Position numbers and translations under genes: made by a program. A stretch of 64,000 bases of DNA from NCBI RefSeq assembly GCF_000571935.1, contig NZ_ATAX01000008.1, positions 1 to 64,000 on the forward strand, given 5' to 3'. Within the stretch, counting starts at the first letter, position 1; every line of letters begins with the position of its first letter. Origin of the DNA: Ruminococcus flavefaciens 007c (GTDB taxonomy: Bacteria > Bacillota > Clostridia > Oscillospirales > Ruminococcaceae). Below are positions 42,910 through 51,432 of this stretch, piece after piece. Below the pieces are notes generated by a model. It worked only from the letters and a program-made list of their open reading frames with translations. It made no database searches and was not told the origin of the DNA.

Positions 42910-43689
42910 TTATCCAAGAGCAACATCAAGTATCATCATCAGCGTAAATCCAACTGAAAACATGATAACTCCAATGTTTGAATGTTCGCCCTCTGACATT
43001 TCCGGTATAAGCTCCTCCACTACAACATAGATCATAGCACCTGCGGCAAAACTCAATAAATACGGCATTGCAGGCAGAAACAGTCCTGCAAATAGTATCG
43101 TAAGCGCTGCACCTATCGGTTCGACTATACCTGAAAGTACGCCGTCCGCAAATGCTTTGACCTTGCTTTTTCCCTCTGCATGAAGCGGCATGGAAATGAT
43201 AGCTCCTTCAGGAAAATTCTGTATTGCAATTCCAAGAGCCAGCGCAAACGCTCCTCCTGCTGTCATATCAGATGATCCCGACATAAAGCCTGCATAAACA
43301 ATGCCTACAGCCATTCCTTCGGGGATATTATGGAGCGTGACCGCAAGTACCATCATTGTGGTTCTTGCCAGCCTTGACCGAACACCCTCTGCTTTTTCTG
43401 CATTCATATGCAGATGCGGTATCAGTGTATCGAGAAGGAGCAAAAACAGTATACCGCACCAGAAACCGATGACCGCAGGCAAAAAGGCAAGCTTTCCTTT
43501 ATCTTCTGACATATCAATTGCAGGTATGATAAGACTCCATATAGAAGCTGCTGTCATGACACCTGCAGCAAATCCCGTCAGCATACGCTGTATTCCTCTG
43601 CTCAGATTGCGCTTCATAAAGAATACGCAAGCTGAACCTGCCACTGTACCAAGAAACGGTAGCAGCAATCCTGTTATTACTTCCTGCAT
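42910..43689 (-). CDS. ZIP family metal transporter
   Basis: This is a 259-residue integral membrane protein with eight predicted helices, of the ZupT/GufA branch of ZIP zinc/iron permeases, which import divalent metal. Helix 4 has the metal motif VTLHNIPEGMAVG and helix 5 IQNFPEGAIIS; a His-rich short loop (DTLIPHLHMN) precedes helix 4. It is downstream of the methyltransferase gene on the same strand and may be in one operon with dtxR. In combination with the P1B ATPase it gives the locus both an import and an export route. Confidence 0.93.
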   Translation of the reverse strand: MQEVITGLLLPFLGTVAGSACVFFMKRNLSRGIQRMLTGFAAGVMTAASIWSLIIPAIDMSEDKGKLAFLPAVIGFWCGILFLLLLDTLIPHLHMNAEKAEGVRSRLARTTMMVLAVTLHNIPEGMAVGIVYAGFMSGSSDMTAGGAFALALGIAIQNFPEGAIISMPLHAEGKSKVKAFADGVLSGIVEPIGAALTILFAGLFLPAMPYLLSFAAGAMIYVVVEELIPEMSEGEHSNIGVIMFSVGFTLMMILDVALG

Positions 43690-43754
43690 AATAAACTACC
43701 TTTCCGCGAATCCTTTATAATTGTAAGCGGCAAAATGACGATCTCAGAATAAAA

Positions 43755-44552
43755 TTACCAACTGAAAGTCGCCCAGCGATCGTTCATCTTGGGAAGCAGC
43801 AGTGCAAATATCTTCGCACGGATACTGTACTTCTTCATTTCTTCATTGAAGCTGTGTTCTTCCACAAGCTGAAAACCGTCCACAAGATCAGCAATTTCCT
43901 GTCCCGACTCCGTACCTGACATGAAGTGTGCATTGGTATTTTTCACGGTATCGTGATGCTTTTCGTTCTTCTGCATCATCTTGCAGTTCTGCTCCGCAAT
44001 AAGAATGCCGCCGTCAGGAAAGTTGTTTTTCAGCACTTCCAGAAACGTGCGTATCTGCTCAATCGTCAGGTACATGAACAGTCCCTCAGCAATAAATACA
44101 GGCTTTGATTTCCTGCCTTCGAGAGATTTTCTCACCTGTTCACACCAGTCATCCTCCAAAGCACTGCCTGCGATCATGGTCACACGGTCACGCTCCGGAA
44201 ACGCCTTCTTTCTTGCGGATATCGCATCGGGCAGATCAAGATCGAACCAAAGTATCTTTCCGTTGTCCATTCTTGAAAAGCGGTCGTCAAAGCCTGCACC
44301 GACATTCACAATAACTGTATCGGGATTTCTTTTAATGATGTCCTTTAGCTGACGATCAAGCATTATTGTTCTTGCAATAACGCCCTCGTGGGACATGAAT
44401 TTATCATACTGCGCTGTATCTATGTTCAGCGTTCTGATTATCTCGACAGCCTTACCATCTTTGATGCGGGCATTTTTCCGAAGTGTCTCATTCGCCTTGA
44501 CTGCAAGGGGGATAAGTGCCGTAGTCTGTACATCACCTAATTTTAATTCCAT
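43755..44552 (-). CDS. Class I methyltransferase, leucine carboxyl methyltransferase family
   Basis: This 265-residue SAM-dependent O-methyltransferase resembles the LCM/PpmP family. DTVIVNVGAGFDDRFSRMD binds SAM and ILWFDLDLPDAI carries the acidic contact. VFIAEGLFMYLTIEQIRTFL is the family-typical GLLMYL block. The substrate is unknown; some relatives methylate small carboxylic acids. I start at ATG 44552 (MELKLGDVQTT) with AGGAG upstream. The open frame further up overlaps the dtxR stop and contains, in another frame, LFSRRIKKIDMAEMLKGME, which looks like a relic of a different protein end. It is probably co-transcribed with dtxR and the ZIP gene. Confidence 0.85.
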   Translation of the reverse strand: MELKLGDVQTTALIPLAVKANETLRKNARIKDGKAVEIIRTLNIDTAQYDKFMSHEGVIARTIMLDRQLKDIIKRNPDTVIVNVGAGFDDRFSRMDNGKILWFDLDLPDAISARKKAFPERDRVTMIAGSALEDDWCEQVRKSLEGRKSKPVFIAEGLFMYLTIEQIRTFLEVLKNNFPDGGILIAEQNCKMMQKNEKHHDTVKNTNAHFMSGTESGQEIADLVDGFQLVEEHSFNEEMKKYSIRAKIFALLLPKMNDRWATFSW

Positions 44553-44688
44553 TATAAATACTCCTTTTATATTTTTTATTCCATGCCTTTCAGCATTTCT
44601 GCCATGTCTATCTTCTTTATTCTGCGCGAGAACAGGAAGCTTCCTGTCGTTATACGATGATTTTTTACCGCTGATCTTCACTGCATCT

Positions 44689-45159
44689 TTAAATTCTGAT
44701 GTTGTCATATTTATCCCTAGATGCAGTTAGTATAGACAAACTATCTGCCAAAAAAAATTCCTTTAGTCCGCTATTCTCTTGTGATACTATCTCAGGGTGA
44801 TTATTAAGAAAGAAATCCAAAAGTGCTTTATACGACTCATCACCCATACTGTGCTCCATTTTACAAGCATCGTTCTTAGCATTTTCTTCTCCGACTCCCA
44901 GATAGCGAAGCATCAGAAGGAAAAAAATAATATCTTCCTTTTTTTTAGCCAGCCCTATACCTTTTCCTGTCAGAATAATATTGTAGTTATTGATACACTC
45001 GATATATCCTTCTTTTTCATGCTCATGTACGGCAATACTAACTGTCGGTTTTGAAACACCAAGCTCCCCCACAATATCTATACCTCTTGCACTGCCACAC
45101 GTTTCCTGAATTTTCAAAATAGTTCTGAGATAATTTTCTGTTTTTTCTTTTCCGAGCAT
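44689..45159 (-). CDS. DtxR/MntR family metal-dependent regulator
   Basis: This 156-residue protein has an N-terminal winged helix (about 1-65: TENYLRTILKIQETCGSARGIDIV, VSKPTVSIAVHEHEKEGYI) and a dimerisation/metal domain (about 70-150) with KMEHSMGDESYKAL. These carry the Cys/Glu/His ligands typical of DtxR/MntR. With Mn or Fe bound, such proteins repress metal uptake genes. Its own promoter contains CTAAC-ATTATT-GTTAG downstream of the start site, and similar sites lie at the eno promoter. Start ATG 45159 has GGGAGG 7 bases upstream. Confidence 0.93.
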   Translation of the reverse strand: MLGKEKTENYLRTILKIQETCGSARGIDIVGELGVSKPTVSIAVHEHEKEGYIECINNYNIILTGKGIGLAKKKEDIIFFLLMLRYLGVGEENAKNDACKMEHSMGDESYKALLDFFLNNHPEIVSQENSGLKEFFLADSLSILTASRDKYDNIRI

Positions 45160-45212
45160 CAAGCTGCCTCCCTAATCAAGAAATCTTACTCTGATAAATA
45201 GACAATTGTAAA

Positions 45213-45281
45213 CTAACATTATTGTTAGTGTATAATAACTTATTTTTTATGAATTATACCACATTATTATTCCTTTGTCAA
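45213..45281 (-). promoter_or_regulatory. dtxR-like promoter and operator
   Basis: On the minus strand TTGACA (45276-45281) and TATAAT (45253-45258) have a 17-base spacer. The inverted repeat CTAACATTATTGTTAG (45213-45228) lies downstream of the start site, suiting autorepression. The rest of 45282-45435 shows no gene, only a small hairpin TGGTTTCT/AGAAACCA near 45372-45390. Confidence 0.7.
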
Positions 45282-45436
45282 TATGTATCACAAGAAGCTA
45301 TTCGATAATGAGCAGCTTTAGTCAAGCGCTTCCTGTGCTTCCTTTGGTGCGGACGAGAAGAATTCTTTGTATGGTTTCTGGGAGAAACCAGCAAAATCAG
45401 TTTTAAAATCGCTTGAAAATTTTTCTCTCTTGAAAC

Positions 45437-45465
45437 AAAAAACTCCCGTAAAATCGGGAGTTTTT
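45437..45465 (-). terminator. Terminator of tRNA-Ser gene
   Basis: Stem AAAAACTCCCG / CGGGAGTTTTT with a short loop, followed on the minus strand by a T-run. Confidence 0.9.
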
Positions 45466-45494
45466 CTGGTAGGATCTAAATTGATTCACCATTT

Positions 45495-45583
45495 TGGCGC
45501 AGTGGGTGGGATTCGAACCCACGTCCCTCAAGGGGCATCGTGATTTCGAGTCACGTCCGTTATGACCACTTCGATACCACTGC
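45495..45583 (-). tRNA. tRNA-Ser(CGA)
   Basis: This 89-base class II tRNA has acceptor stem GCAGTGG / CCACTGC and a genome-encoded CCA end. The anticodon stem CGTGA/TCACG has loop CTCGAAA, giving anticodon CGA, which reads UCG serine codons. The long variable arm (GCCCCTTGAGGG) and T-loop GTTCGAAT confirm tRNA-Ser. A strong terminator lies 30 bases downstream. Confidence 0.97.
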
Positions 45584-45657
45584 ATAAAATCACTATAATA
45601 TTATATCACACCCGAACAACAAAATCAATAGCCTTACAAAAAATTAATAATATAACC

Positions 45658-45687
45658 AAAAAGGAGCAGTTCTTACTGCTCCTTTTT
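45658..45687 (-). terminator. Terminator of glgB, overlapping its stop codon
   Basis: A 12-bp stem AAAAAGGAGCAG / CTGCTCCTTTTT with a 6-base loop includes the last codons and stop of glgB. Confidence 0.85.
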
Positions 45688-47475
45688 TAACTTCAGCAGA
45701 AACATTCTTCCGCTGAACGGCGGTATATCCATAGTCAGCCTGCCTCCGTAAGACGAAAAAGCAGTCTTTCCGTGAGGAGTCGTGCCGCTGTAAAGCTGAT
45801 CGTCCGAATCGAGAAGCAGCTCCGCATCATATTTTTCTCCAACTGTAACGGAATAGCCTGACTGGAACCAATCCGAGAAGTTGAAAACAGCTAATATATC
45901 ACCCTCTGCTGCCTTTCTGCGTACAGCATAAACGCAGCGGTCAACAGAATTGCAGTCAGACCACTCAAAATTGGTCGGATCGTAGTCATACCACAGCGCC
46001 TTGTGCTTCAGGTAAATATAGTTGAGCTCTTTTATGTACTCGCGGAAGGAATTGTGCAGCGGATATTTCAGCATATCCCAGTCCTGCTGACGCTTTTCGT
46101 CCCATTCTCTCAGCTGAGCTATCTCATTGCCCATGAAGTTCAGCTTCTTTCCCGGATGAACGATCATATACATATAAAGCGCTCTTGCCTGCGGGAACTT
46201 CGCATTATACTGACCGTTCATCTTCTGCGCAATGGTGGCCTTACCATGAACGACCTCGTCATGGGAAAGAGGCAGTATAAACTTCTCATTATAGAAGTAG
46301 AGCATAGAAAATGTCAGCTTGTGATAGTCTCTCGAACGGTACATGGGAGCGCTCCGGAAATAATCCAGAGTATCATGCATCCAGCCCAGATCCCATTTAT
46401 AATCAAAGCCAAGACCTCCGTCAAAGACAGGCGCCGTGACCTTCGGATAAGCCGAGGAGTCCTCTGCGGCGATAACAGCCGAAGGGTGACGCGCCTTTAG
46501 TCCGCAGTTCATGGATCTGAGAAAATCTATGGCAGTCCTGTTTTCCCCGCGGTGCTCATCACCGTTCCAGTAGATCATATTTCTTACAGCGTCCATGCGC
46601 AGTCCGTCGAAATGATATACGCTCAGCCAGTAATCGGCTGCGGACTGTATAAAAGAGCGGACCTCGCCCTTTCCGTGGTCGAAATTGCGGCTTCCCCACT
46701 CGTTATATCCGATATCGTCATAAGGGTACTCATAGAGCTTCGTACCGTCATATTCAGTGAGTGCATAGTGATCCACGGCAAAGTGAACGGGAACGAAGTC
46801 CATAATAACGCCTATACCGTTTTTGTGACACTTATCCACCAGCTCCATAAGCTCCGCAGGAGTACCGTACCGCGATGTGGGAGCAAAGAAACCCGTACAC
46901 TGATAGCCCCATGACTCATCACAGGGGTGCTCGCCGAGGGGCATCAGCTCGATATAATTATAACCGTATTCGCGCACATAGCCGATAAGCTCGTCGGCGA
47001 TCTCCCCATAGCTGAACCAGCCCTCCGAGTCCTCATCGGAGCGCCTTTTCCATGAGCCAAGGTGTACCTCATAGATATTCATCGGCTTATCACGGCAGTC
47101 AGAACGGAATTCCAGCCATTCATCATCGCCGAAGCTGTAATCCTTTATGCTTCTAATGACAGAACAGGTTCCGGGACGAACCTCCATTCCGAATCCGTAG
47201 GGATCGCAATGGTCGATAAAGCTCCCTTTACTGTCGTAGATACGGTATTTATAGCGCATACCCTCTTCAGCGCTTTTTACCCTGAGTTCAAAGAACCTGC
47301 CGTCGCCGACGGGCTCCATGGAAAGCTCCTTCCATTGACTGAAGTCACCTATCACCGACACCTTGGAAGCATTGGGAGCATAGGTACGGAACACTGTCCC
47401 GTTTTTGCCAACATGAGCTCCCAGGTAATCATACGCTTCAAACTCATCGCCCTTGCAGTAATTCATTATGTCCAT
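45673..47475 (-). CDS. glgB: 1,4-alpha-glucan branching enzyme
   Basis: GlgB introduces alpha-1,6 branches into glycogen. The 600-residue protein has an N-terminal CBM48 (about 20-110, with TYAPNASKVSVIGDFSQW), the GH13 barrel and a C-terminal beta domain. Conserved regions are VIMDFVPVHFAVD (I), GLRMDAVRN with the nucleophile Asp (II), VIAAEDSS with the acid Glu (III) and PLSHDEVVHG (IV). The start is ATG 47475 (MDIMNYCKGDEF) after GAGGTGAG; the longer frame from 47577 lacks a ribosome site. No other glycogen gene is in the window, so it stands alone. Confidence 0.96.
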   Translation of the reverse strand: MDIMNYCKGDEFEAYDYLGAHVGKNGTVFRTYAPNASKVSVIGDFSQWKELSMEPVGDGRFFELRVKSAEEGMRYKYRIYDSKGSFIDHCDPYGFGMEVRPGTCSVIRSIKDYSFGDDEWLEFRSDCRDKPMNIYEVHLGSWKRRSDEDSEGWFSYGEIADELIGYVREYGYNYIELMPLGEHPCDESWGYQCTGFFAPTSRYGTPAELMELVDKCHKNGIGVIMDFVPVHFAVDHYALTEYDGTKLYEYPYDDIGYNEWGSRNFDHGKGEVRSFIQSAADYWLSVYHFDGLRMDAVRNMIYWNGDEHRGENRTAIDFLRSMNCGLKARHPSAVIAAEDSSAYPKVTAPVFDGGLGFDYKWDLGWMHDTLDYFRSAPMYRSRDYHKLTFSMLYFYNEKFILPLSHDEVVHGKATIAQKMNGQYNAKFPQARALYMYMIVHPGKKLNFMGNEIAQLREWDEKRQQDWDMLKYPLHNSFREYIKELNYIYLKHKALWYDYDPTNFEWSDCNSVDRCVYAVRRKAAEGDILAVFNFSDWFQSGYSVTVGEKYDAELLLDSDDQLYSGTTPHGKTAFSSYGGRLTMDIPPFSGRMFLLKLKKEQ

Positions 47476-47619
47476 ATGCTCACCTCGTCTTTCCTTGATT
47501 ATATCACGATATACCGTTAAAGTCAATCTTGTAGAATTTAACAAAAAGCCCAGTGGGAAGCTATACAAAATAGCCATTTACTTTAGCGCTTTGCGTCTGC
47601 AAATCGTTAAATTTTTGTG

Positions 47620-47648
47620 TTGACATCCAACTGCCGAAGTGATATAAT
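47620..47648 (+). promoter_or_regulatory. Promoter of aroC
   Basis: TTGACA (47620-47625) and TATAAT (47643-47648) are 17 bases apart. The following leader contains a small hairpin (CCCG..CGGG with GCTGT/ACAGC inside) before the ribosome site. Confidence 0.88.
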
Positions 47649-47718
47649 TTAATAGTATCCCGCAGCTGTATTTTTCACAGCAATTCGGGACTTTTCAGGT
47701 CAAAAAGGAGATGAAAAT

Positions 47719-48816
47719 ATGAAAAACACCTTTGGTTCAAGCGTTTCCGTAACAGTGTTCGGAGAGAGCCACGGTACAGCCATAGGTGCCGTTCTTGACG
47801 GTATCGCCCCGGGTATCCCCGTAGATGAGGAATTCATCGCACATCAGATGAAGCTCCGCCAGTCAGTGAACGCCCTTTCCACAGCCCGCCGCGAAGCAGA
47901 CGAGGTAAGGATAGTCAGCGGAGTATGGAACGGCAGAACAACAGGTACTCCCCTGACCTTTATTATTGAAAATCAGGATACAAGAAGCAAGGATTACGGC
48001 GAGCTCGCCTACAAGGCACGCCCGGGACACGCTGATTTCTCGGCGCAGATGAAGTACCACGGCTATCAGGATTTCCGCGGCGGCGGTCACTTCTCGGGCA
48101 GGATAACAGCAGGTGTCGTAGCAGCGGGAGCTGTTGCGATAAGCGCCCTTCGCAGCAAGGGAATAACCATAGCTACGCATATCCTTTCCTGCGGCGGAGT
48201 ATTCGACCGCAGCTTCAATAATATAGCCGAAGACGCAGAAAAGCTCAATAATACGGATTTCGCAGTTCTCGACAACGATAAGGCAGAGGCCATGAAGGCC
48301 GCTATAACTGCTGCAAAGGAAAACGGCGACAGCGTAGGCGGCAGACTGGAAACTATAGTCACAGGCCTTCCCGCAGGCGTGGGAGAGCCGTGGTTCGACT
48401 CGTTGGAAAGCGTTCTTGCCCATGCCGTTTTCGGTATTCCCGCCATAAAGGGACTTGAATTCGGCGCAGGCTTTGCTGCTGCCGATATGCTGGGAAGCCA
48501 GTGCAACGACTGCTTCCGTTCAGAGGACGGCAGTATCACCGCAGCCACCAATAACAACGGCGGCATACTGGGCGGTATCTCCACAGGGCTCCCACTGCTG
48601 TTCAGAACTGCCGTTAAACCCACTCCTTCAATATATAAGGAACAGCCGACAATAGATATAAACAGCATGAAAAATACCACACTTCAGATAAAGGGTCGTC
48701 ACGATCCCGCTATCGTACACCGCGCAAGAGTGGTTATAGACAGTATCACAGCACTTGTACTTTGCGATCAGCTGGCTATGCGCTTCGGCACAGACTGGCT
48801 GGCAGAAGAAAAATAA
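47719..48816 (+). CDS. aroC: Chorismate synthase
   Basis: AroC removes phosphate from EPSP to give chorismate, using reduced FMN, the last common step of aromatic biosynthesis. At 365 residues it has GESHGTAIGAVLDGIAPG (signature 1), the RPGHADFS segment, GGHFSGRITAG and the C-terminal GRHDPAIVHRARVVID motif. AGGAG precedes ATG 47719. It is followed after 58 bases by DAHP synthase, so first and last common shikimate enzymes are co-transcribed. Both supply the trp operon 10 kb away. Confidence 0.97.
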   Translation: MKNTFGSSVSVTVFGESHGTAIGAVLDGIAPGIPVDEEFIAHQMKLRQSVNALSTARREADEVRIVSGVWNGRTTGTPLTFIIENQDTRSKDYGELAYKARPGHADFSAQMKYHGYQDFRGGGHFSGRITAGVVAAGAVAISALRSKGITIATHILSCGGVFDRSFNNIAEDAEKLNNTDFAVLDNDKAEAMKAAITAAKENGDSVGGRLETIVTGLPAGVGEPWFDSLESVLAHAVFGIPAIKGLEFGAGFAAADMLGSQCNDCFRSEDGSITAATNNNGGILGGISTGLPLLFRTAVKPTPSIYKEQPTIDINSMKNTTLQIKGRHDPAIVHRARVVIDSITALVLCDQLAMRFGTDWLAEEK

Positions 48817-48874
48817 GCAGTGTCAGGCATAAGAATACGTCCGATACCTGCACGCAACCGAAAGGAATATGAAT

Positions 48875-49903
48875 ATGGCACTCAATATAATCCGTGAGCT
48901 TCCCCACCCTTCCGATCTCAAGGCTGCTCACCCTCTTTCACAGGAACTCTCAGCCGTCAAGGCTGAACGCGACGAAGAGATAAAAAAGATCTTCAGAGGC
49001 GAATCGGATAAGTTCCTGCTTGTCATCGGCCCCTGCTCCGCAGACAATGAGGACAGTGTCCTCGACTATATAACCAGACTGCGCGAACTTCAGGAAAAGG
49101 TCAGTGACAGGATACTGATGATCCCCCGTATCTACACAGGTAAGCCGAGAACTACCGGTGACGGCTATAAGGGTATGCTCCATCAGCCCGATCCCACTGC
49201 AATGCCCGATCTTAAAAGCGGTATCATCGCTGTAAGACATCTCCACATGAGAGTCCTTTCGGAAACAGGCTTCAGCTCTGCCGATGAGATGCTCTATCCT
49301 GAAAATTACAGCTATCTTGACGACCTGCTTTCGTATATTGCTATCGGAGCCCGCTCGGTAGAAAATCAGCAGCACCGTCTGGTATCGAGCGGAGTTGACA
49401 TACCCGTAGGTATGAAAAATCCCACCAGCGGTGATATATCCGTAATGATGAATTCTATTACCGCTGCCCAGCACCATCACGCCTTCATATACAGAGGCTG
49501 TGAGGTAAGAAGTGACGGTAATCCCTATGCTCACGCCATACTCCGCGGCTACGTCAACGACAGAGGACAGTCATTCCCCAACTATCATTTCGAGGATCTC
49601 AACAATCTCGCCAAGATATATGCGGAAAAAGAACTGAAAAATCCCGCTCTCATCGTGGACACCAATCACGCCAACTCGGGAAAGCAGTACGAGGAACAGA
49701 TACGCATATCCAAGGAGATACTGCACAGTATGCGTCACAGCGTCGACATAAAGAAGCTCGTAAAGGGACTTATGATAGAGAGCTACCTTGTTGACGGTGC
49801 ACAGAAGATAGGCGAAAATATCTACGGCAAATCCATAACAGATCCCTGCCTTGGCTGGGAAAAGACCGAGAGACTGGTACTTGAGATAGCAGACCAGTTA
49901 TAA
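48875..49903 (+). CDS. 3-deoxy-7-phosphoheptulonate (DAHP) synthase, class I
   Basis: This enzyme joins phosphoenolpyruvate and erythrose-4-phosphate, the first shikimate step. The 342-residue protein is of the AroFGH type (class I-alpha): LLVIGPCSADNEDSVLDY with the metal Cys, PRIYTGKPRTTGDGYKGML for PEP, and IVDTNHANSGKQYE with the metal His. Class members are usually feedback-inhibited by an aromatic amino acid, but which one cannot be read from sequence. I prefer ATG 48875 because AAAGGA lies 8 bases upstream of it; ATG 48869 is too close. A terminator follows at 49940-49973. Confidence 0.95.
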   Translation: MALNIIRELPHPSDLKAAHPLSQELSAVKAERDEEIKKIFRGESDKFLLVIGPCSADNEDSVLDYITRLRELQEKVSDRILMIPRIYTGKPRTTGDGYKGMLHQPDPTAMPDLKSGIIAVRHLHMRVLSETGFSSADEMLYPENYSYLDDLLSYIAIGARSVENQQHRLVSSGVDIPVGMKNPTSGDISVMMNSITAAQHHHAFIYRGCEVRSDGNPYAHAILRGYVNDRGQSFPNYHFEDLNNLAKIYAEKELKNPALIVDTNHANSGKQYEEQIRISKEILHSMRHSVDIKKLVKGLMIESYLVDGAQKIGENIYGKSITDPCLGWEKTERLVLEIADQL

Positions 49904-49939
49904 TAAAAAAGGCGGATCATGTGTCCGCTGCAATAAGCA

Positions 49940-49973
49940 GAAAAAAAGCTGTACCTCATGGTACAGCTTTTTC
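49940..49973. terminator. Bidirectional terminator between DAHP synthase gene and small RNA
   Basis: Stem AGAAAAAAAGCTGTACC / GGTACAGCTTTTTCT with loop TCAT. It works in both directions. Confidence 0.9.
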
Positions 49974-50082
49974 TGATTTGTCCCTTACAACAAATTCTTT
50001 TTATTATGTGGGAGTGCAGATCCCTCATAAAACAAGGTAATACGGGAAACGCCTCCATTACGTTTCCGCCCAATTCCCTCCT
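49940..50082 (-). ncRNA. Candidate stand-alone small RNA, about 140 bases
   Basis: A minus-strand promoter (TTGCAA 50112-50117, 17 bases, TATAAT 50089-50094) points into a sequence with no good ORF that ends at the bidirectional terminator. The predicted transcript begins near 50082 and contains a hairpin CGGAAACG / CGTTTCCCG (50043-50068) and a GGGA/TCCC hairpin (about 50011-50027), plus a single-stranded purine-rich start GGAGGGAATT. I did not recognise a known class. Confidence 0.5.
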
Positions 50083-50088
50083 ACCTAA

Positions 50089-50117
50089 ATTATATTATCG
50101 GCAATTTTGCATTGCAA
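50089..50117 (-). promoter_or_regulatory. Promoter of candidate small RNA
   Basis: On the minus strand TTGCAA (50112-50117) and TATAAT (50089-50094) are 17 bases apart. No coding sequence with a ribosome site follows. Confidence 0.65.
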
Positions 50118-50231
50118 GCTGTATATTGCTAACAATGAAAAAAGCTGTTCAAAAAATGCGGTTTTCGGCGCTGAAAATATCATTAATCTGCCATAATATC
50201 ACTAAAAATTATAATTATTATACTATTTTTG

Positions 50232-51380
50232 TTAAAAATCCGTTATTCTCTCATATAACCTGTCGTCGAATACACCCATCACTACATCGGTATCATTTTT
50301 TTCACCGCTGCGGCTGTTCAGATCAAAGCATATATAGTCTCCCACGGCATAGACGCCCACTGCTTTGCGGACAGCCTTTCCCTTTTCCCGGAATACACCG
50401 CAGACCTTCCTTTCAAGGGGAAGAATATCCGCAGCGGCGTTGGCATCTCTCTGGAGCTCTATCAGATCCATCGGCACATATATACGCAGATTCGCAGGAG
50501 GCCCTGTCAGATGCCAGCAGGGACTGGCAGCACCCGGCAGCTCATTAAGCTCCTCAGTTCTTTCGAAATTGATCTCCGCTGTCTTGCCGCATTTCAGAAA
50601 ATCATCGTCCATTACCGAATATAGGAAGCCATTTGCCTCCTGTATGTTCATTCTGTAGTATTCCGCATTCTTTTCCGCGCCGTTATTTGCAGTCACAAAA
50701 TAATACTCCTCAATATACGGAGCAAACTTCACTCCGTCATACTCGTTAAGGAATTCTCTCTCCTTCAGCTTCTCAACGTCATTGTCGGTGTAGCAGGAAA
50801 TAAACATACATCTGTATCCTATGTCATTTCTTGTCAGCTCATCAAGGAATTTATACTGTGCTTCGTCTGACACGTCATGACCTGTATAAAGAACATATAC
50901 CGTGTAGTACTGACCTTTGAGAAAGTCAAAAAGGTTTGTCTTGTCATAGTAATCGTGAAAATACTTATAAAACATATCCCCGACTGAATTTATAAATCTG
51001 ACGTTTTTATTCTCTGGGCACTGTTCCGAAAACCATTTTTCCATATCCGAACTTATCTCATCCGACTGATAAGTATCGGAACAGTATACGTTATCGGGAT
51101 CAGAGAAATCTGCATTTACGCTGAATTCCCTGAGCATATATATGCAGTTCGCCGTGTATATTCTGCTCTCAGCACCACCCACTTCCTTTTTCGGATAAAT
51201 GCTTCTGAATTCGGGAGTAAAGCCGTATTTATCATTCATGTAATCGTTTATTTTCTGCACTATGAGCTCATTTGATACAGTGCTTTCAGCTGTGGAGCCA
51301 TGATGCTGATAGCTACAGCCGACAAATATCATACAGCATCGCATGACCGCCGCTGCGATGACTATACTTCTGTATTTCAT
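50232..51380 (-). CDS. Lipoprotein of unknown function
   Basis: This 382-residue protein has a short signal sequence (MKYRSIVIAAAVMRCCMIFVGC) with a plausible lipobox Cys22. The mature part is mixed alpha/beta, rich in Tyr and acidic residues, with no motif I recognise. Segments such as QYYTVYVLYTGHDVSDEAQYKF and WHLTGPPANLRIYVPMDL could be core strands. ATG 51380 is supported by AGGAGG 5 bases upstream. It is 52 bases downstream of lysC on the same strand and may be co-transcribed, but a functional link is not evident. Confidence 0.7.
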   Translation of the reverse strand: MKYRSIVIAAAVMRCCMIFVGCSYQHHGSTAESTVSNELIVQKINDYMNDKYGFTPEFRSIYPKKEVGGAESRIYTANCIYMLREFSVNADFSDPDNVYCSDTYQSDEISSDMEKWFSEQCPENKNVRFINSVGDMFYKYFHDYYDKTNLFDFLKGQYYTVYVLYTGHDVSDEAQYKFLDELTRNDIGYRCMFISCYTDNDVEKLKEREFLNEYDGVKFAPYIEEYYFVTANNGAEKNAEYYRMNIQEANGFLYSVMDDDFLKCGKTAEINFERTEELNELPGAASPCWHLTGPPANLRIYVPMDLIELQRDANAAADILPLERKVCGVFREKGKAVRKAVGVYAVGDYICFDLNSRSGEKNDTDVVMGVFDDRLYERITDF

Positions 51381-51432
51381 TGTATCCTCCTGCAATGCAT
51401 ATTAAATAAAGGCGGCTTGCGCCGCCCTTAAT

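Noticed and set aside
43981..44352. Plus-strand frame across the methyltransferase gene
   Set aside because: It is a shadow of the minus-strand methyltransferase, which has clear motifs and a ribosome site.
45403..45585. Minus-strand open frame of 60 codons over the tRNA-Ser gene
   Set aside because: The frame covers the tRNA and its terminator and reads the tRNA sequence; it has no ribosome site.
49822..50073. Minus-strand frame starting MGGNVMEAF
   Set aside because: It overlaps a strong terminator and the end of the DAHP synthase gene; the upstream promoter is better explained by a small RNA.
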